This document shows, in pieces, positions 6,201 through 8,024 of a DNA stretch of 8,024 nt. This DNA is from Candidatus Brevefilum sp. (GTDB taxonomy: Bacteria > Chloroflexota > Anaerolineae > Anaerolineales > Anaerolineaceae): assembly GCA_007135845.1 (NCBI GenBank), contig SLIC01000137.1, forward strand, positions 1 through 8,024. Reading direction: 5' to 3'. The notes below the pieces were generated by a model that saw only the letters and a program-made list of their open reading frames with translations, did no database searches and had not been told where the DNA came from. The stretch's first letter is position 1. Every line of letters starts with the position of its first letter. Made by a program: the position numbers and the translations under genes.

Positions 6201-8024
6201 GTGTTTTCATTGACTTTTTCTGGCTGTGGTTGGCTTGCGGATGTTTCTGGCACCAAGACAGCATCCGTTTGACTCAGCTCTGAACTTCCAGCCAGGAAAT
6301 CAATCACCTTTCCAATTGTGTTGTAGTCTGAAAGGCGGAGATCATCAGGCCGCGGTAATTGATAGTGTTCACGTAATTCAGCAAAGACCTCTGCTTGTTT
6401 GACCGTGTCAATCCCCAGGTCAGCTTCTAAGTCCAATTCAAGGTCGAGCATCTCCACCGGGTAGCCGGTCTTTTCACTGATCAAATCCAGGCAGTAATCT
6501 TTGATGGGTTCCACCTGGAGCCTTTGGACGGCGTTCGTCTCCTGGTCGATCTGAGCAGGTTCTGGGTCGTCTGGCAGGTTAATGTTGATGTGGGACACCT
6601 CTTGATCAACCGTTTCAAGCAGGATGCTGGGAATGGTGTCAGCTGCCACATCATCTTCAGGACGGGCTGCCCACCCTACCGGTTTTTGTCCAAAAGTCCA
6701 GCTTGAGGGTTGCGGCTGTTCGACAGGTGCACCCTGGTTTTTGACTCGTAAGGTCCGTTTTTCTACTTCAATTTCGGGATGAGGATCACCGGTGACAGCT
6801 GCCAGCCAGGCTTTGTAACGTGCCTGGTCGGTGCGTGAGCCATTGTTAGGTATTCTGCGGTAAAGCGTCATTGCCAGCTGAGAACCAAACCCTGCTCCCA
6901 GTCTGAGAGCATAGTCCGGTTGATAATCACCACCAGTGGAGAGGTTAAGGTCTCCCAGGTCAGGGTCTGCCTCAAAGTCAGCATTGAGGTTGGCGATGGG
7001 CGGTACTTTCCCTAAGGCTAAGGCTTTGACAGCCAGAACATCTTCAACTCCGACTCCCATTGAGTGACCGGTATATCCCTTGGTGTTGGCAATAATCACC
7101 TGGTTGGCACACTCCCCAAAGGTATGTCGTAAGGCGTGGATTTCGGCTGAGGCACTGCCACCCCTGGCAGGGGTGTAGGTCTCGTGGGAGACGAACACCA
7201 TTTTCGATGCGAGATCATTCCGCTGCAGGTTGAAGCGTGTCTCGGCAGTCTTGAGCAGGCGCGCCATGATTTCACTAACATGATTGACCTCCAAACGTGT
7301 GCCGTGAAAAGCGCTGTTGGCAAACTCTGAAGAAAGAACTTCGCAAATGCCTGCCATACCCCGCTCTGAGACGGCATCCTGGGATTCAACCACCAGCGCA
7401 GCTGCCCCCATCCCAATGATCATCCCATTTCTACGTCGGTCAAAGGGCAGGGCAGCCAGGCGTAGATTGCCTTCAATTGTGGCTGCGCCGCTGGCCATCA
7501 ATGCTGACCCGATCCAGTTCATTAAGCTGCCGCTGGCAACATCATCGCCGGCAATCACAACCACCCTGCGACAGCGTCCAGAGCGGATCCAATCTTCTGC
7601 TATCCCGACAGCCTGGGTGGTGGAAGCACAGGCGCCATTGACATGGGTGTTCGGTCCACGGGCACCGATGTATTCAGCAAATTGAGAATGTCCCATCGTC
7701 AGCACGCGGAAGACGAAATTGCGGTCGAGATGGTAATTCATCGCTGCCAGTTCAGCTTCCAGGGCTGCAATGCGGGATTCCAGGTCAACCCTGGCGGCTT
7801 GTGCCTCTTCTCCAATCGATTGGTAAATGTCCTTTAGATTGGATAAGAGGTTCTGCTTATTTTTATAGGCATGGAAGGTATCCAGTTCATCCGCCATCCG
7901 GGATAGTCCCGGGAAGGCAGATGCAAAAATCACACCGGTTTCATCTGCCATGGATTCGGGCAGCATCCAACGATCGGGGAGGTAAGAGCCAACCGTGGTC
8001 TTCTTGTACGCCATCACCAAGGGA
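3251..8024 (-). CDS. Multidomain polyketide/lipid synthase, KS-ACP-ACP-KR-DH, 5' end outside window
   Basis: The last 1,590 or so codons of a large type I synthase; the frame is still open at the window edge, so the true start is upstream. Residues here count from the TTG at 8020. KS, about 1-390: Cys131 in NGACASTT, His279 in SHETYT, His319 in NTKGYTGHS, with a helical insert at about 50-97. ACP1 503-578 and ACP2 619-694, each with LEADLGIDTVKQAE (Thr539, Thr655 at the usual phosphopantetheine serine). KR structural half about 730-945; catalytic half 950-1185 with SGGAGGIT, Lys1112, Ser1142, Tyr1155, Asn1159, and a helical insert at about 988-1047 of the type seen in PfaA. DH about 1278-1570 with His1297 in H-x3-G-x4-P-G, HGPAFQ at 1446-1451, and Glu1489. 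It would condense, ketoreduce and dehydrate an acyl chain. Closest in style to PUFA/secondary-lipid synthases; product unknown. No AT, ER or thioesterase is visible. Followed by an overlapping transferase gene. Confidence 0.93.
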   Translation of the reverse strand, partial: PLVMAYKKTTVGSYLPDRWMLPESMADETGVIFASAFPGLSRMADELDTFHAYKNKQNLLSNLKDIYQSIGEEAQAARVDLESRIAALEAELAAMNYHLDRNFVFRVLTMGHSQFAEYIGARGPNTHVNGACASTTQAVGIAEDWIRSGRCRRVVVIAGDDVASGSLMNWIGSALMASGAATIEGNLRLAALPFDRRRNGMIIGMGAAALVVESQDAVSERGMAGICEVLSSEFANSAFHGTRLEVNHVSEIMARLLKTAETRFNLQRNDLASKMVFVSHETYTPARGGSASAEIHALRHTFGECANQVIIANTKGYTGHSMGVGVEDVLAVKALALGKVPPIANLNADFEADPDLGDLNLSTGGDYQPDYALRLGAGFGSQLAMTLYRRIPNNGSRTDQARYKAWLAAVTGDPHPEIEVEKRTLRVKNQGAPVEQPQPSSWTFGQKPVGWAARPEDDVAADTIPSILLETVDQEVSHININLPDDPEPAQIDQETNAVQRLQVEPIKDYCLDLISEKTGYPVEMLDLELDLEADLGIDTVKQAEVFAELREHYQLPRPDDLRLSDYNTIGKVIDFLAGSSELSQTDAVLVPETSASQPQPEKVNENTSMPSQDEDDVTIETIQEFLLGLVSEKTGYPADMLDPELDLEADLGIDTVKQAELFAAVREHYDIPRREDLVLSDYNSLEKVVQFVWQSKAQQAVTIQEAMTQETKPDSAASDDSIENRPIIVRRVPVPVLRPKLALCQPTGVQLKPGDRVLVVTDGSNHPVTKSLTTRLQDQGVIVEHIQPELRTSSQAFSSVKTSPFTGIFMLAGWAPLGEINTLTHSTLQARLDQSLYQLFNLVKAQEEPPSFVISATQTGGLHGYGETINALTLTGALSGFSKSLAREQSETLVKVIDFETNAQPDTVVTRLLAELESDPDLVEIGWYGNQRCTIQALPAELGCHQNLSLDGETVFLVSGGAGGITTPVVKDLARRTGGKFVLFGRTEAAADPGNPELQQVLSDRAGLKAAMITEARSRNEKINPAQIERQLAVLESQARIQQALDGIAQFGGQVAYYACDVTNQSQVDALVDKVMAQYGCVDVLIHAAGIEKSRLVKNKTEDEFRQVFEIKVLGFLNLMQALTRIQPQVQHPLQAVQVFSSIAGRFGNPGQADYAAANDTLCRWITALQKQMPAVKFQALDWSAWDEVGMAARGFVPAVMERAGIEMLPVNAAAPQVAEELLFGSPGEIVLAGRLGMLEEHLSTSGEITLEQASEIIQSSGKEYRLFDSVVANDLAEGITLAGTLDPTREAFLQDHALRGIAVMPGVMGIEGFVTAAEFVVSELLSDRDRITGDTQSFGADAYRAYQVTDVKFTQPLKFYRDEPRKLLWKVQVIRRDATLTAIVRLQSVLETKLGESKLLDHFSGKVHLAQGEKINGLKPENGKVPHLNGKDQVGAGDIYQLYFHGPAFQVLQGVQQQGSSLLGRCQFGQLAEVDRLLNAASQPLLVESCFQTAGVWEIGHACRFSLPQSIGRLNLYPNGNGINGHQIMTCIKPRHNRNGKVSFDAYVVDDQGQVYLEMHNYQTSPLLAELEETACKPFRAIIEDKLG
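3311..4189 (-). other. Double-hotdog dehydratase domain
   Basis: Residues about 1278-1570 of the synthase. The first hotdog holds DHALRGIAVMPG with catalytic His1297, Gly1301, Pro1306 and Gly1307. The second holds YFHGPAFQVLQ (1444-1454) and VESCFQTAG (1488-1496), where the usual Asp partner is Glu1489 (GAA at 3554-3556). An Asn-Gly-rich stretch (about 1413-1437) joins the two halves. Expected to remove water from the beta-hydroxyacyl chain after ketoreduction. Confidence 0.8.
4316..5833 (-). other. Ketoreductase domain with structural subdomain
   Basis: Residues about 730-1235 of the synthase. The first half (about 730-945) is a degenerate Rossmann fold typical of the structural KR subdomain. 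The second half binds NAD(P)H at SGGAGGIT (959-966) and carries Lys1112, Ser1142, Tyr1155 and Asn1159, with Ser-to-Tyr spacing of 13 as in active modular KRs. The long charged helical insert between strands 2 and 3 (about 988-1047) recalls PfaA-type reductases. Expected to reduce the beta-keto group made by the KS. Confidence 0.85.
5939..6514 (-). repeat. Tandem acyl carrier domains of the synthase
   Basis: Two copies of a roughly 76-residue carrier domain, ACP1 at 6287-6514 and ACP2 at 5939-6166, joined by an acidic, Ser/Pro/Gln-rich linker. By hand count they share about 50 of 76 residues. The 12-codon core from Ala to Glu around the attachment site is identical in protein, yet six codons differ at the third base, so this is an old duplication held by selection rather than a recent copy. 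The position that normally holds the phosphopantetheine serine is Thr in both: ACG at 6404-6406 and ACC at 6056-6058. Confidence 0.88.
6851..8024 (-). other. Ketosynthase domain (N-terminus truncated by the window)
   Basis: Decarboxylating condensation domain of the synthase, residues about 1-390 of the visible protein. The Cys-His-His triad is complete (Cys131, His279, His319), so it should be active. The usual HGTGT motif reads HETYT and is followed by a longer P-A-R-G-G-S-A-S-A-E stretch than normal. The nucleophile motif is NGACASTT rather than D-T-A-C-S-S-S. A charged heptad-like helix (about 55-95) is inserted before FRVLTMGHSQFAE. About the first 80 residues of a typical KS are missing beyond the edge. 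Confidence 0.88.

Noticed and set aside
7317..7685. A 122-aa open frame on the plus strand
   Set aside because: It is antisense to the conserved KS region, has low-complexity composition and no Shine-Dalgarno or family motif. It is a shadow of the coding strand.

Overview
The window reads as bacterial chromosome of moderate GC content. All four protein genes lie on the minus strand, so transcription runs from high to low coordinates. The style of the large synthase recalls Chloroflexota (Anaerolineae-like) proteins: a ketosynthase carrying a coiled-coil insert, tandem acyl carrier domains with a GIDTVKQAE motif, and a PfaA-like ketoreductase. This taxonomic guess comes from memory of family style, not from a search, and is only moderately confident.

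Region 1 (3251-8024) holds most of a large multidomain polyketide/lipid synthase, cut at its N-terminus by the window edge. The visible domain order is ketosynthase (KS) - acyl carrier (ACP) - ACP - ketoreductase with its structural subdomain (KR) - double-hotdog dehydratase (DH). No acyltransferase lies between KS and ACP. Both ACPs carry threonine where the phosphopantetheine-bearing serine is expected.

Region 2 (2533-3258) is a Sfp-type 4'-phosphopantetheinyl transferase. Its best start is a TTG that overlaps the synthase stop codon by 8 nt, so the two genes are probably translationally coupled. A perfect 10-bp inverted repeat lies just inside the transferase reading frame.

Region 3 (2188-2532) is a 345-bp intergenic gap. 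It holds a GC-rich hairpin, a 27-bp imperfect palindrome that looks like an operator, a good sigma70-type promoter pointing toward the lower coordinates, and a short repeated A/T-rich word.

Region 4 (8-2187) is a two-gene unit: a TVP38/TMEM64 (VTT/DedA-like) membrane protein followed, with a 1-nt TAATG overlap, by a mercuric-reductase-like flavin disulfide oxidoreductase that lacks the expected Hg-binding cysteines.

Taken together, the synthase would condense and then reduce and dehydrate an acyl chain held on carrier domains, while the adjacent transferase would activate carriers, either these or partners outside the window. The TVP38/oxidoreductase pair appears to be a separate transcription unit of unknown substrate, possibly a membrane-associated redox pair.
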